Below are positions 1-9,849 of a DNA stretch of 64,000 nt, in pieces (within the stretch, counting starts at the first letter, position 1; every line of letters begins with the position of its first letter). Source of the DNA: Gnetum montanum. Lineage: Eukaryota > Streptophyta > Gnetopsida > Gnetales > Gnetaceae. The notes under the pieces are model-generated. The model saw only the letters and a program-made list of their open reading frames with translations. It had not been told where the DNA came from and searched no databases. The translations under genes and the position numbers were made by a program. The stretch lies in the NCBI GenBank assembly GCA_015680685.1, contig MNCI01028376.1, positions 66,431-130,430 of the forward strand, given 5' to 3'.

Positions 1-1130
1 CTTTATAAGGAATGTTCTGATGGCTTGGTCCAATGGTGTGTTCCTGATGTAGATCAATTACGAGTTCTCCAAGATGCACATGAGGGCCCTTGTGGGGGTC
101 ATTATGCTGGGAGATGAATAGCCATTAAAATCTTACTTGCAGGATACTATTGGCCTACATTGTTTTGGGATGCTCATCATTTCATCCAATCTTGTGAGCA
201 CTCTCAACATGATGGGGAAATGACTGCTAGAATGGAGGGTCCACAACAATAGATTCAACCCTTAGAACCCTTCGACATATGGGCTATTGATTTTATGGGG
301 ACTATTACACCAAAGTCCAATGAAAAAGCATACATTGTTGTTGCTATTGACTATTTTACAAAATGGGTAGAAGTATCCATTGTTATAGACTACAGATCAT
401 CTACTGCTGCACGATTTGTTCAACAACAAATCATAAACAGGTTTGGCATGCCTCATGCACTTATTTCTAATAATGATACACACATTATAGGTGTGAGCTT
501 TCAAAAGTTGATGCAACGCTTAGGAGTTGGCCATAAACTAACTACACCGTATGATCCTCAAGCAAATGGTCAAGCTAAAGACACCAATAGGGAAATCACA
601 AAAATATTGACATGCACCATTAGAAAATATAGGAGAGACTGAAGCACTAAACTAAATGATGCTTTTTGGGCATATTGCTCCACATGGAAACTTCCTATAG
701 GCTACTCTCCCTACAAGTTAGTGTATGATAAACTTCTAACACTTCCTATCCAAGCTGAGCTTCGTACACTATCTACAACATGTTACCTCAACCTTGACCT
801 CAGTTTAGCATAGAAAGATGATTAATGAACCTTAACTTGCTAGATGAAAATTGATTAGCCACCTTGTTATTCGATGAATTGCACAAGACATTTAACAAAC
901 ACCGTCATGACTTAAGGATTAGAAAAGTCAATTACCAACCAGGGAATAAGGTTTTGTATTGGAATCCTACGCATGTGCCACAATGAACTGGATTTCAAAT
1001 GTTGTGGGAAGGATCTTATATTATTCATGAAACTTTTCCTCCAGGGGCCATGATGATATACAAACCTAAAAGATAGAATAAGAAATTATTGGTCAACATC
1101 TAGCAAACCAAACCTTTCCATGAGCTTCAA
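1..1130 (+). pseudogene. Ty3/gypsy integrase remnant
   Basis: Decayed integrase end of a gypsy-type polyprotein, which would insert retroelement cDNA into the genome. In order one sees a zinc-binding region (about 90-230, the second Cys of the CxxC pair replaced by His), the catalytic core (about 280-640, with AIDYFTKW and QANGQ), and a C-terminal tail to about 1075 (WEGSYIIHETFPPG). The first catalytic Asp is present. The second lies in SNNDTH, where the family has SDNGTH, and the Glu after QANGQ is Lys, so the DDE triad is broken. In-frame stops at about 117 and 250, and frame changes after 640, confirm a dead copy. The element enters from outside the left edge. A homologous copy lies antisense at about 36480-37725. 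Confidence 0.85.
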
Positions 1131-2700
1131 ATAGCTAGTACTAATGCTACCTCTATTTATGAATAGATCTACTCATAATTTCAGATCTCCTTCTTTTCAC
1201 TCAGTTGTGGGTGAGATGGCCACCAATGCTATTCATTTTAAGCCCTCAATTTCTTTTGTTCTTTTTGTTTTACACATTTTTATGTCACACATTTTTTCAT
1301 GTTTACTTCTTTTTGTTTTACTCTTTCTTTCTTTATTACATTTTTGCCAATTTATTCTCACTCATCAAATAATAAGTGCTCATGATGGTGAATTGTATTA
1401 TAATAGTGACTATTGCTAATGTTTGGTTTTTGCCTTTGACTTCCAATGTTGATTCTAAGATATGGTTTCTTTTGATAAAACAGGCAATGAGTCTCCGTCA
1501 TCCATTCATCCATTTAACTCTATGATCTTCCTTGTTTTGGAAATGTATTGTCCCTTTTTCTAAGAAAACTTATTAATGAATTGTAACTTGGTACTCTTCA
1601 AACCAAGGAAAGATTCAAATGGATTGAAAATGGTATAACTTCAAGGGCATTCGATGTATTTTTGTTGGCCACTCTCTTGGATACTTAAATTTTTTTCATG
1701 GGTTTTTCACCATTCCTCTTTTGACCAATATCAGGAAGTTGACTAAATCAAATAAGTCTTTTCATGGTGTGGTTTTTACTCAAAAAAATAGTGGGAATTC
1801 AAAGCACACCCCTCAAACATAATAAAGAAACATGGGCTACAAGCACTAGTTATGGCATTGGAAAGACATGCTACCCATGCCTGAAGGTTCCCTCTAACTA
1901 AGGTCCTTTCTCATTTCCTGTTTCTCTATTCTTCTCTTTTTGGAATGACGGTAAATCTGTAAAAGCATTCTTGTTGCTTTAGGAGGATGGGTTGGTCAAG
2001 TGTGTTGATGTGAGGTCACTGGATGTGGTTAGTTTTAATCTGGATTTGGGCTGAATCGTATTAAGTCACCTTACACACATACTACATAAGGGACTTTACA
2101 CAACCTTAATTTTGGGATTCCATTCCATTCCAATCTCTCTTTCCGTATTGCTTCCCATATTCCACCTCATTGCTGATTTTATGATTAGTCTATATCTTGG
2201 TTGACACATTGTTATTCTTTGGTAAGAAATTGTGGGTAAGTACTTAATCATTGTTTCCATATGTCATTCCTAGAGCCTATAGACTCTTTGGTTTGTGCGT
2301 TTGTTAGGGTATAACAGGAATGAGCCTGCTTTGGGAGGACCCACTGGCATTCTCTTATGGTGCAATTGTTAAGTCCTTTCCCTTAAACATTCCTTGCAAT
2401 CAACTATTTCTCGTTCCAACCCATCAATGACATCCATTTTAGTTTTTGTTTTATCAACTTCACCATTGTTACTTCTCTAATTTTCCCTGTTCTTTCATTT
2501 TCCATCTTAAAGCTATTGGAGGTTCACTCATAGTCGTGGGAGTCTTATTGCAAAATTTTTCCAATTCATTACTTATCTCACCCCTACACCTTGGGTAGTC
2601 ATTAGTTATAAACCTATAACCCAGTATCTACCATACCCATAACCTAGCTAATGTGCTTTATATCGAGGCAAGGTATCAACTGCATTATGTATTATCTATC
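1131..2700 (+). mobile_element. 3' non-pol region of the same gypsy element
   Basis: Non-coding or fully decayed stretch downstream of the integrase. It matches, piece by piece, the reverse complement of about 34650-36480. Shared landmarks include a segment near 1790-1830 about 'aattcaaagcacacccct' and a block near 2110-2300. The shared order shows that the post-integrase tail is a regular part of this family and not flanking DNA. No long open frame survives; the 91-aa frame at 1144-1419 is low-complexity and unconvincing. Confidence 0.6.
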
Positions 2701-2809
2701 CTTGCTAATTCGTGATTGTGTTGTGTGTGTAGATGGCGATTACATGAACAATGGACTAGGATAGGAGGGAGCACTCCATATGGACTGGAGTTGGAGCAAT
2801 TATGCAAGG

Positions 2810-3199
2810 AACACTTTGAGCATACATGGAACACTTGGTAACCTAGTAATGACTAGCGTTTGGTAATCCCAGTAGTGTTACATTCGTTTAGGATGTGTCC
2901 AGCAAGTGGGAATGGATGCTGGTGTTAGGACTAGTTAAATCAAATTAGTTATTAAATTATTTCATTTCACCCCTTTAAGCACTAGGAACATAAAACATAA
3001 AAAGCATAAAAATCATATACCTCAAGTTTACTTAACCATACAATCGTGCCTTACAGTAAGCTTGGGAAGACAACAATCACATAACCCATCCTTGTTCTAG
3101 GTAAGCACATAAGCACTTAGTCCTTAGAGCTCGACTGGATCACACGTGAACGCTCGTATTCGTATGGTTGGGCATAGGGATACCTTGCTGCTCATCAAA
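2810..3199 (+). repeat. LTR fragment, 3' half, sense
   Basis: Matches the second half of the LTR at 44610-45502 (for example 'cttggtaatcccagta' and the terminal 'gtatggttgggc' block) and ends at a 'gctcatca' LTR end near 3198. The first half of the LTR is missing. Divergence from the other copies is substantial. Confidence 0.65.
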
Positions 3200-3205
3200 G
3201 TTGCT

Positions 3206-3849
3206 TAAGGATAAAGAATAATGAATACAAATAAAATAATTAAATTACTAATTTAGTCTAACTAGCTACACCTCACTAATCTTAACATAAGCATCTTCCC
3301 ATTTGTTGTATACATCTTGAATAGGTTTAACACTACTAGGTTACAAAACATTAAGCGTTACTGGGATTACCAAGTCCCAAGCGTATGCTTAAAGTGGTTG
3401 TACTTATGTGCTTAATTAATCACTATTTAATTTAGCTTAATTACTTAAAGCATTAAAGGAAATTGCATAAAACATTAAATGCATAAATAAACAATTAATC
3501 TATTTTAAAGTGTTGCAAGGTTTATTAGAAAGCTTGTCTTTATTGCCACACACACTATTGTGCTTAGGTACAATAGTGCTTGAATAAAGATTTATACACT
3601 CTTTGACTTCTACTATAAGCACTTGGAAAAATATTCTAACTTTCAAATGAGAAAATTGCAAGAACTTTGCTACAACTATGAAATTTGATGCCATAAATGT
3701 GGCTGAAGGTGCACATTTATAGGTGATAATAGAGGGCCCCATTGATAGGTACATGTCAACAAGTCAAACCCCACGTTGATGGGATCATGTCAATAGGGTT
3801 GTGTCAATGGCATCCTATCGATGCGACTAACCATGATGCTTCATCAGTA
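3206..3849 (-). repeat. LTR fragment, 5' part, antisense
   Basis: Reverse complement of the first two thirds of the same LTR family, starting at TGATGAAGC (read on the minus strand from 3849) and stopping near 3206 at the 'ctttatcctta' position. It directly abuts the sense fragment at 2810-3199, so the two pieces face each other. This arrangement does not arise from simple insertion. Confidence 0.65.
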
Positions 3850-4340
3850 TTAATCTATCCAAATTTCATTATTCTATGACTATCATTGCACAATGGAAAA
3901 CTAGTGTATATTATTCTATGATTATTATTGCACAATGGTAACAATAGCAATCTAAAGCAAAAACTAAAACTAGTGTATATTATTTTATTGGTTAAGCTAA
4001 AACATCAGTGGTGAGTATGTCCCACACCCAACCATACAAATCTATAAGCTCACACAATAAACTCAATTGTAATTTCTAGAAGGGCCATGTTGTACATCTA
4101 GGAGAACTATATGTAAATCATAAGTAATTGTCTTCTACATCATGTTGATAGTAGGCTTACAATGAATAGTTAAATATATCCAAGGCACATGATTGATCAT
4201 GTCATATGACCCATAACAATTAAAAATAGGCTAACTACAAGTGCAGTTGAAAGTAAGGTTCTAAATTTGGAGAGAGGGTAGTATTGAAACCCCAAAATAA
4301 TTGTAATATAGGTATATCTTAATATCTATAACTCAGCATT
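3850..4340. repeat. Short direct repeats and an LTR-end scrap
   Basis: A motif of about 28 bp around 'attgcacaatgg' occurs at about 3869 and 3910, and 'actagtgtatattatt' recurs at about 3901 and 3971. At about 4010-4050 the sequence resembles the antisense LTR terminus (accatac...cccacaccc). No gene is visible. Confidence 0.35.
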
Positions 4341-4749
4341 GCCCACTATAATCAAACCAGAGCCTTCAAATAAAGAATCTTTACCGTTAAGTAACACCTT
4401 ATTGTTAAAAATTTTACTAATTAAAAGTTTTTATTGGTTAAAAATTTTCATGCGGTCATGTCAACGGGTCGTCATCGACCGGACCCAAGAAAATGCGACT
4501 CATCACCACCTCACCTTCTGCCTCTTCTGCTTTACGCCAAAACCTGCGTAGGAAAACCACCAAAGTGAATGTCGGACAGAGAATCATAATCGTTTTAGCA
4601 GCATGCACTGCCCCAAAAAGAATTGAAACGCAAACAATTAATTAGATACTTCACTAATCAAACCAAGTCTGAGATGGGGAAAATAAAATAAAACAAACAA
4701 AATAACACGCTACGATCATTGCTGATTGACATAAGATTGGACGGCGCCA

Positions 4750-5362
4750 TCAAGGAGTAAAATAAAGTGAAGAAAAACATAAGAAATAAAGGAAAAGCCG
4801 CCACCGCACCCTATGCACAGCCATAACACCCAGGATCAACGTGGACCCTGCAATGGGGCACATAGGCAGGCACAAGGCTACACCGGCAAGTTGACGGTCA
4901 CAAACAACGTTAAGCAGAGTTTCCACAACGGCGGTGCCGGTACATGGCCACATCACCACGTAACCTGCGATGTTGTGGGCAATGCCGGCCACTATGACGT
5001 GGTTTGGCGAGAAGGCATCATGGAGGATGCCGGACGTGAGGGGGGCGAGTAATTTAAGATTATGTACAGAAAAGGATCGAGTACTAACGATAAGGGCTGA
5101 GCGGAAAATGAAATCAGCTCAGCAAGCAGGCACGGGTACAGGCACTAGCACAGTCCAAGAGAAGGATATTCTGAGAGAGGAGCTGAGCCACACGCGCACA
5201 TGAACAAGTGGTCGTGAACACGAATCCCATGAACTGGATCCAGAAGCGGCCCAGGATCTGAATGAACAACACCATGGACCAGTAGCCCCAAGTGCAACCC
5301 TGAGTTGTTGCAGAGCCGAAGCCATGCCGGCGTAAGTTCTCCTTCCCCGCCGAGGGAATCAT
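4750..5362 (-). pseudogene. Possible nodulin-like MFS transporter remnant
   Basis: On the minus strand, about 5035-4760, an open stretch reads SGILHDAFSP, then NIAGYVVMW, then LPMCPIAGST. The order and spacing resemble transmembrane segments 3-4 of plant nodulin-like major facilitator proteins, where SGLLYD, a GY-x-W motif and a P-x-MC motif occur in the same order. Further upstream, to 5362, is a more GC-rich segment with a W/IQ-containing hydrophobic stretch that could be the first membrane segment. Stops separate the pieces and no full frame exists. The match comes from memory of the family and may be coincidental; an unrelated GC-rich exon is the alternative. Confidence 0.35.
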
Positions 5363-5508
5363 CTGGAATTCCTAGAACAGATCTGCGGCTGCATAAGATG
5401 TTAGCAAATCTGGCAGCGAAATATGAAATGAGATGAAAATAAAGAGCAATTGAACCAAAGATAATTGCAGAAAATAATCTTATTATGAGCGATGGAAAGA
5501 ACAAGCAT

Positions 5509-5630
5509 CTCTCTTCATCACACGGAGAGAACAAGAATAAACCTCTCTCTCATGCAATGTGGAAATAACCGGGTTCTCTCTTCATCACATGGAGAGAACA
5601 AGAAGAAACCTCTCTCTCATGCAATGTGAG
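5509..5630. repeat. Two-copy tandem repeat, about 67 bp period
   Basis: The segments at 5509-5563 and 5576-5630 are nearly identical (start tctctcttcatcac, end catgcaatgtg), separated by 12 bases. They lie between the transporter-like remnant and a quieter stretch. Confidence 0.8.
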
Positions 5631-5869
5631 AATTCTCCCACTCTTGTCTTTCTCATGCTGTTTATGACGGATCCCAGGACAGACTTAAATAGCCACATCT
5701 GGGTTACAAAATTAAAAACATCTAAAAATTAACTAAGATAGAACTTCACAAAAGTCTTATGTTATTTTTAGGAAAATTCTAATACTATCCGACCATAGAA
5801 ATGGAAAGTGTAGTTCATGAATAAGCAACTGGTAATTCATTACTGTGATCTACTGCTTCACAGTTTGCT

Positions 5870-6400
5870 GTTTCCAACATAAGAAAAGGCATCTGAGCAA
5901 GATTCATTATTCCAGTTAATTCCAGCGGATAGCAGCAACTGCTTGGCCAAAAATGATGACGGCGAATGCAGGGGCGGAATTTGTAATTCTTGTTTCTGCT
6001 GAAGAAAAGGAAAGAGGCTGCCGATGCACAATATTCTCATGCTCATGGGCGAAGGTGGGACCATTCCCACGCGGCAGACCGGCGATGGAACCGGCTGCCT
6101 TACGTATTTTACCGCGGCTGCAAGGGAAAGCTGTCAACCTCATCCCTTAGCCAGGCGTTCCCAACATTATTTTCGCCGTTTGCATGGCAGTTATCGGTAA
6201 ACAAACAGTGGGTGTCAGCGGAAAGCCTACTGGGAAGTAGCCGCTGTATTATTCTTTTTAGAGGATTCTTAATCAAAAGCTACTTTGATGGGAATTGAAT
6301 GGTTGGTAGCAACTGCATTGCTGGCACATTGTCATGAACAAGAATCTTCGTAAAATTACTTTGATGGGAATTGAATGGTTGGTAGCAACTCCACATGTAT
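5870..6400. other. GC-richer unassigned block with a direct repeat
   Basis: 5870-6240 is GC-rich compared with its surroundings and has short open frames on both strands, none recognisable. It may be an old exon or captured gene piece. At its right end a segment of about 38 bp (tactttgatgggaattgaat...) occurs at 6281-6317 and again at 6356-6391. Confidence 0.4.
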
Positions 6401-6604
6401 TCTCATTTAATATTGAATTCACCTGTGATCACATATTCCCATAAATCTTAACTTTTAATTCTATGTTTAAGTCAGTTCTGTACCCTGTATTCATCATCAA
6501 CCTATCCATAATGATCTTATTGCTTCTCCAATAAGACACAAATAGGGAAACAACAAAATTTTCTTTTGAGATTTTAAACCATAGATGACATGACTAATGT
6601 TGAT

Positions 6605-6720
6605 GGATAATAATAATTCTATTTTAACAGTAAATAATTCAAAGGTTGCATACTATTTCTCATTTTATTATAACAATAAATAATTCAAAGGTTGCATAAT
6701 ATTTCTCATTGAAAGCACGC
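6605..6720. repeat. Imperfect tandem repeat, about 58 bp
   Basis: Two copies of a unit containing 'aataattcaaaggttgcat' followed by 'atttctcatt' lie side by side, differing by a few bases. Confidence 0.7.
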
Positions 6721-6899
6721 CATGTATTATCAAAATTATTTTAAATAAAGTAATGGGTTCAAATCAGGAAACTATATCCTCATGGATAAACTAATTAATC
6801 ATAACCCTGTGCCATGGGAATGTTGACATCAACAACTTTTACATGATCTGAAATGTCCTTTGATACCAAGCCTAGAAATCCCAAATGAATTGGAAAAAC

Positions 6900-7185
6900 G
6901 TCTAGAGACTCAGACACTCTGCAAGTCACTCATTTTTCAGAAAATAAACTTGGACTTTGCAAGTCACTCATTTTTCAGAAAATAAACTGGGACTCGACAA
7001 ATTACCCGGGTAACTTGCATCAAGGTTGAAATGACCTATGCAAAATTAGATTTTCACCCCTTTGACCTTGTCAAATATTCTCAAACTCTGACCTGCCTTG
7101 TGAGCCATGAGTTACTCAGCTGGGCAAAAGAACCGTGAGTACTCTAGAAACTTTGTAAGTTTGGTAACACTACTCCAGAGTTTCT
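6900..7185. repeat. Dispersed repeat copy A with internal tandem
   Basis: The segment shares an ordered set of blocks with 22905-23105: 'ctctgcaagtcactcattttt', a gtaac...gcatcaagg block, then 'aaattagattttcaccc'. Inside it, a unit of about 50 bp starting 'gcaagtcactca' is duplicated at about 6921 and 6959. No protein similarity is seen; this is an uncharacterised repeat family. Confidence 0.55.
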
Positions 7186-7313
7186 GATAGAAGGATCCAT
7201 AATGTGTGCCATTTATGCTAATTGCTTCCATCTCAAAAGGTGTGTATGTTTGTTGTTTACTTGAACTTACTACTTTTCATTATGTTGAATTTAATGTGTT
7301 AGCTACATAGCCT

Positions 7314-8535
7314 TTGATTTTACCGATGTTTATTTTTCTCCTCCAACGCCTGACCACTGACACTGAGGACCCTTCCCTCTGGGTGCAAATCCTGAGGGAA
7401 AAATACAGTCCCTGGACGGCGGCTGCCTCCGACTCCAACACTTGGAGGCACCTCTGCGCTCAGGTTAGCGCGATGGACAGCGTTGAAGAGATACGCCTGC
7501 ACCCCTGGCAGCTCCTGCAGAAGCTGTTCCCCGCCGACCCATGCTGGAAGCGGTTGTGGAAAGGCATTCTTCCGGAAAAAATTAAAGCCTTTGGGTGGTT
7601 GATTCTTCATCAGGCCCTCCCTGTCCGTGCTGTGTTGCAGGCCCGGGGCATGGTAATCAACAATATCTGTGCCCAATGTGCAATCAGCAGGTTGAGACTC
7701 AGCAGCATTTTGTTCTGGAGTGCCACATAACTACGCAGATGTGACGAGGGGCGGGGCTCCGATCTCCGCAATTCTCTGGCAACTCGGCAACGCTGGCGGC
7801 GCTCTGGGTCCTGTGGCGGGCCAGGAATGACTGCATTTTCAATGGCACCGCAATCCCCTCAGTGAACACCCTGGTCAGCAAGACGCGGACTCTTTGGACG
7901 GAAATTGCCTCAGCAATGGCTCCTCCACCCACCTCCGAACCTTCCATTCAGCAGCGGACCCACACGTGGCGGGGGCACGGGGGGCCACCTCGCATGGCGG
8001 GAACACCCCCCATGACGGAGCCCCGGCTTGGACGAGCCCTGGACAGCTTCAGAAGAAGGAGAGGCAGGAACGGAATGCTGGCATCTCTGCATCTCTCGGG
8101 AATCATACCCCGATCATCCCTATGCAGGCTTGGGTGGCAAACGCCCCCAGTTCACGCAGGATCGGCATCGCCCAGATCATTGACGAATATAGACGTCGCA
8201 GGGCGGATGGACCAGAGCAGCCCAGGATGGCCAACAAATAATGACCGGCCGCGTCTCTCGGCTGCCTGCCGTCGTTGCAGGTTGTTTGGGCGTCCTGGGT
8301 GGAGTCTTTCTTGACGGGAAATTTCTGGGCGCCCTGGGTGGTGTCTTTCCTGACGGGAAATTTTGGTCTTGGGGGTGGGTGGTCTTCTGGCTGCCATGTG
8401 TCTTGGTGGGGATTTCCCTGCCCGGTGGGGCCAGCAGCCCTGGTCCACGCTGTGCCGATGTATAGCTTTTTTTTTTTTTTTTTTCCTTTTTGATAATTAA
8501 TATAGCGTGACCTTTTTTGTTTTTTAAAAAAATAA
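7314..8535 (+). pseudogene. L1-type LINE, C-terminal tail (zf-RVT)
   Basis: 5'-truncated plant LINE. The frame at 7314-7700 has the zinc-binding reverse-transcriptase tail seen in plant L1 ORF2: SLWVQILREKY, then LWKGILPEKIKAFGWL, then CAQC. A frameshift near 7690 moves the Cys/His part (ETQQHFVLECH) into another frame, followed by ALWVLWRARND, another family hallmark, at about 7795. Beyond about 8240 is 3' UTR, ending with a T-run (8466-8484) and an A-rich tail near 8525-8535. The region is much more GC-rich than its surroundings. Two copies of a 42 bp unit (8285-8370, around 'gacgggaaatttt') lie in the 3' part. Truncation at the 5' end is typical of target-primed insertion. Confidence 0.8.
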
Positions 8536-9185
8536 ATTTATATAAAGATACTAAATTGCTTATCATTCCATAAAGGAGTCATAGTTAAAAAAATTTGCAT
8601 AAAACAGAGAATCATCAATAACAGATTACCAAGCTGATCATAATGCATTCCATGGCCTCTTAATCACAAAGAGAGATTTTTCATTTCTATCTACTTTCTG
8701 TAACTTATTTCATTTAAGCAACAACAGTAAATAAAACTTTAAATATGATATTACAATCTTTTACAAGCTACAAATTTACAAACTGCTTCATAAAATATAT
8801 ATTTTTGTTTCCTGAATTCAATTTAATTTTACCATGATCTATAATAATTTTTATGATGATCTAATCTAAAATAAACATTTGCAATTTTCTAACCTTATCT
8901 GATTCTTTTATTATAAAAATCTATAATAAAGTAATTGGAGATGTTATCTGTTTTAGTTACCTGGGTGGTTGCTGATACCGAGAATCATTAAAGTGGTTAA
9001 TGAGAAAGATGAAAACCACCCATAATGCATTGTGTTCATTTTCAGATTCTCTCATCTTTCATAGTATTAGGTCTTCACCTCTAACCGGGCATCCAGGAAT
9101 AAGCTATCCCCTTCATGCTGGTACATCCTGACTCTTATTTGGGTTAAACTTATGGTGAAAGGTTAACCTTAGATTATTAAACCAA
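8536..9185. other. AT-rich spacer, no gene seen
   Basis: AT-rich sequence without usable frames or recognisable repeats. It lies just upstream of the NLR P-loop, where a functional gene would carry its N-terminal CC, TIR or RPW8 domain. None is visible. Confidence 0.5.
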
Positions 9186-9333
9186 AATAATGTAAAATAG
9201 TTGGCACGAACAAGGAGAAAGAAGCGATTATACAAATGTTGGGATGGCATAATCAAAGGAAAACAGTGTCAATCATTATCCATGGTCCCACAGGCATGGG
9301 CAAGACCACACTTGCTGACGACGTCTTCACTTC

Positions 9334-9445
9334 TCTGCATATTACACTTTGTAATTATATCAAATATACTTGGATTGATGATGGTCTTGTCTGCATATTA
9401 CACTTTGTAATTATATCAAATATACTTGGATTGATGATGGTCTTG
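9334..9445 (+). repeat. Exact 56 bp tandem duplication in the NB-ARC frame
   Basis: 9334-9389 is repeated exactly at 9390-9445. As 56 is not a multiple of 3, the duplication shifts the NLR reading frame right after the P-loop. With a single copy the P-loop frame would run on into the acidic region, so this is a clear inactivating lesion and probably recent. Confidence 0.9.
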
Positions 9446-9736
9446 TCCACCATGACGATAGTTTTGAATATGGTGGGTTTATAAGAAAAGAGGAGTGGAT
9501 CAGGTACACGTTGGTGCCAAAGGGAAGGCAGCAAAAGAAAAGTGATGAAGAAGAGGAGGAGAAAAATAAAAGTGAAGAAGAGGAGGAGAAAAATAAAAGT
9601 GAGGAAGAGTATTGCCAAGAAGAAGAAGAGGAAGGAGGAGATGATAAAGAAAAAGAATACCAAGACAGTAATGATGGTGATGAGTGGTCTGATCCATGTT
9701 TAGAAATGGATGATGACATTGGGAGGCTTTTGGATT

Positions 9737-9849
9737 AGGTGTACTTGGAATCCATGCAGCTTTGCAAAGACTGACAAAGATGATGAAATTGANAGGTGTA
9801 CTTGGAATCCATGCAGCTTTGCAAAGACTGACAAAGATGATGAAATTGA
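9737..9849. other. Contig join with 56 bp repeated overlap
   Basis: The 56 bases before the single n at 9793 (9737-9792) are repeated exactly after it (9794-9849). This is the pattern left when two overlapping contig ends are concatenated with a one-base gap instead of merged, so the duplication is probably not biological. Confidence 0.85.

Noticed and set aside
1144-1419. 91-aa plus frame with hydrophobic Phe/Leu stretch
   Set aside because: Low-complexity T-rich DNA in the post-integrase tail; the homologous antisense copy does not keep the frame.
7862-8566. Pro/Arg-rich frames on both strands (up to 150 aa)
   Set aside because: GC-rich 3' end of the LINE opens several frames by chance; only the zf-RVT frame has family motifs.
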